Below are positions 24,955 through 26,845 of a DNA stretch of 26,845 nucleotides, one piece after another. Source of the stretch: Acidobacteriota bacterium. GTDB taxonomy: Bacteria > Acidobacteriota > Vicinamibacteria > Vicinamibacterales > SCN-69-37. The translations under genes were made by a program, and so were the position numbers. A model generated the notes under the pieces. The model was not told the DNA's origin. It worked only from the letters and a program-made list of their open reading frames with translations, and searched no databases. Position 1 is the stretch's first letter, and every line of letters begins with the position of its first letter. The DNA lies in assembly GCA_016716905.1 (NCBI GenBank), contig JADJUS010000012.1:1-26845 (forward strand), in the 5' to 3' direction.

Positions 24955-26845
24955 ATGACCGACACCGAGAGAGAGCTCGAATTCCACATCGAGATGCAGA
25001 CACGCCGGTACATCGAGGCCGGCCTCGACCCGGTGGCGGCACGCGCAAAAGCGGTCCAACGAATGGGCGACCTCAAGGACGCCGCGCAACGCACTGAGGC
25101 CATCACCATGACCGAGACACAAAAGACGCACCAGCCCTGGTTGCCGACGATGATGCAGGATGCGCGGTATGCCGTGCGTGTCCTCTCGCGAACACCGCTG
25201 TTCACCGCCACAGCCCTGCTGACGCTCGCCATCGGAAGTGGTGCGACAACGGCCATCTTCAGCGTGGTCAATGCGGTGTTGCTGCGCGACCTGCCGTATC
25301 CCAACGCGGACCGGACGCTCGTCTTCTACAGCTCCTATCCAAAGACCGATCTTCTGCAGGCCGCCACGTCACCAGAAGAATTCGCCGATGTCCGAAGCCA
25401 GGCGCAGGCCTTCGAGCGCCTCGCGGGAATTCGACCCCAGCTGTCAGCGCTCACTGACGACTGCTTGACCACTGACTGCGAGCCGGAACGCGTGAATGCG
25501 TACGCCGTATCGCCCGAGTTGTTCGATCTGCTCGGCGTGCTCCCCAGCGCGGGCGCCCGTTCGCGCCATCAGACGGCGTCACCGGGCACCACGAGTTGTC
25601 ATGCTGACCGATGCGTTGTGGCGGCGCCGCTACGATTCAGACCCCGCCATCGTGGGCCGCACCATCAACCTCGCCGGGCCGCGCGTGGGGATTGGCATCA
25701 TGCCGTCCGGGATGCGATTCCCGGACGAGCCGTCGGCTACCTGACCGAACGTGCGGACATCTGGATACCCGTGAGCTGGGAACAGTTTCAGGACGAACGC
25801 GGCAATCAGTACCTGGTCACGCTCGCGTCACTCAAGCCGGGTATTTCAATGAGTCAGGCTCAGGCAGATCTGGACAGGGTGGGGGAAGGGTTCAAGACCC
25901 GGTTTCCCGACCGGTATGCGGAGCCGAAGGTTACCTTGGCGGCTCGGGTCCATGTCGCTGACCGAACAGATGATCGGCGACGGACGCCTCGGCTTGATCG
26001 TGCTGTTCGGCGCGGTGGCGTGCGTGTTGCTCATCGCCTGCACCAACGTCGCGAACCTCATGCTCGCGCGCGGCGCATCACGGCGCCGCGAACTGGCCGT
26101 GCGCGCGGCCCCGGGCGCCAACCGACGGCGGCTGGTCCAGCAGCTTCTGGTGGAAACACTGGTGCTGACCACGGCAGGCACGGCGCTCGGACTCGGCGTG
26201 GCCGCGGGCAGCCTGCAGTTCCTGCTCTCGCTGAACCCCGGCAACATTCCGCGTCTCGATACCGCACGTATCGACGCCAGCGTCATTATCTTTGCGGCCG
26301 CGCTCGCGCTTGTTACCGGAGTTCTCGTGGGACTGTTCCCCGCCCTTCGACAGTCGAGCGCCGACCCGCAGTCGGCCCTGGGCGATGCGGCACGCGGCAC
26401 CGACACCACTTCGCCGCGACGACGCCTTCGCGGCGCACTGGTCGTCGCCGAAGTGGCGATGGCCGTGATGGTGCTCACCGGCGCGGCGCTCCTGATCCGC
26501 AGCTTCATCGCGATGGCGAGTGTGCCCGTCGGCGTCAGCGCAGACGGCGTAGCCGTGGCCCCGCCCGTCGATTCCACGCGCCACCTATAACGAACCATCG
26601 AAGGTCTTCGCGTTTCACCGCACCATGCGCGATCGCCTCGCGGCCACACCCGCGTCACCCCGCGTCTGCCGTCTACCCTCTGCCGCTCTCCGGCAGGGCT
26701 GAGCGGCTCACTGGGCATCGTCGGACGCCCTGAAGTGGAGGGCATACCCGAACCTCACGCTGAATTCGCGGTGGCGATGCCGGGCTACTTCTGACACGGT
26801 CGGCATCCCGCTGCTCCAGGGCCGTGACTTTTCAGACGCCGACAC
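24955..26845 (+). CDS. MacB/FtsX-like orphan ABC permease B (frameshifted, cut by window edge)
   Basis: Starts at ATG 24955, three bases after permease A. The prefix (ELEFHIEMQTRRYIEAGLDP, VAARAKAVQRMGDLKDAAQR) is nearly the same as in permease A, so the two arose by tandem duplication. Next come the first helix (FTATALLTLAIGSGATTAIF), a core with LFDLLGVLPSAGA and then ALWRRRYDSDPAIVGRTINL in another frame, and FtsX helices LGLIVLFGAVACVLLIACTN with RRRELAVRAAPGANRRRLVQ. The second half begins RLRGALVVAEVAMAVMVLTG. Near the edge, the readable string MPGYF then TVGIPLLQGRDFSDADT belongs to the second core domain. Indels near 25565, 25740, 25940, 26590 and 26690-26790. The usual G in LALGA is replaced (RAAPGA), possibly a sequence error. 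Confidence 0.85.

Overview
The window is GC-rich DNA, very probably from an acidobacterium of the Vicinamibacteria type. No marker gene is present, so this is inferred from gene content: FtsX/MacB-like orphan permeases paired with a PadR regulator, a Ser/Thr kinase fused to a TolB-like beta-propeller, a BlaI/M56 pair, secreted proteins with thrombospondin type 3 or F5/8-like folds, and many dispersed palindromic repeats. No rRNA, tRNA or CRISPR array was seen. Many genes can be read only by joining two to six frames. Because indels affect unrelated genes across the whole window, sequencing or assembly error is the likeliest cause; some loci also look truly truncated. Coordinates of such genes give the whole reconstructed gene.

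Left part (1-6832, all minus strand): an ECF sigma factor and its zinc-finger anti-sigma factor, which carries a BNR-like extracytoplasmic tail, are followed by a secreted von Willebrand A protein. Next come a family 2 glycosyltransferase, a NodB-like polysaccharide deacetylase, a CDP-alcohol phosphatidyltransferase, and the first codons of another exported protein. Spacing is short throughout, so this may be one envelope or surface-glycan stress operon.

Middle (6840-12505): an outer-membrane beta-barrel gene reads right. A lipoprotein, a short conserved C-terminal fragment and an opposite-strand thrombospondin-3 remnant follow. Next are an M23 peptidase, a VapBC-like toxin-antitoxin pair with a palindromic operator over the antitoxin start, a BlaI repressor with an M56 peptidase that has lost its N-terminal membrane part, and a small secreted OB-fold-like protein.

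Right (12530-26845): an intact orphan permease, an SRPBCC protein behind an ABC exporter, a large kinase/beta-propeller gene invaded by palindromic repeats and preceded by a second truncated kinase start, a DUF4143-type ATPase, and a PadR regulator followed by two tandem paralogous permeases, the last cut by the window edge.

The most unusual content is the repeats. At least three palindromic families occur in spacers, over stop codons, at gene starts and inside coding sequence. One has paired units whose stems differ by compensating changes, as in REP/REPIN elements. Several genes also have a -10-like box only 5-11 bases before the start codon and no Shine-Dalgarno sequence, suggesting leaderless transcripts.
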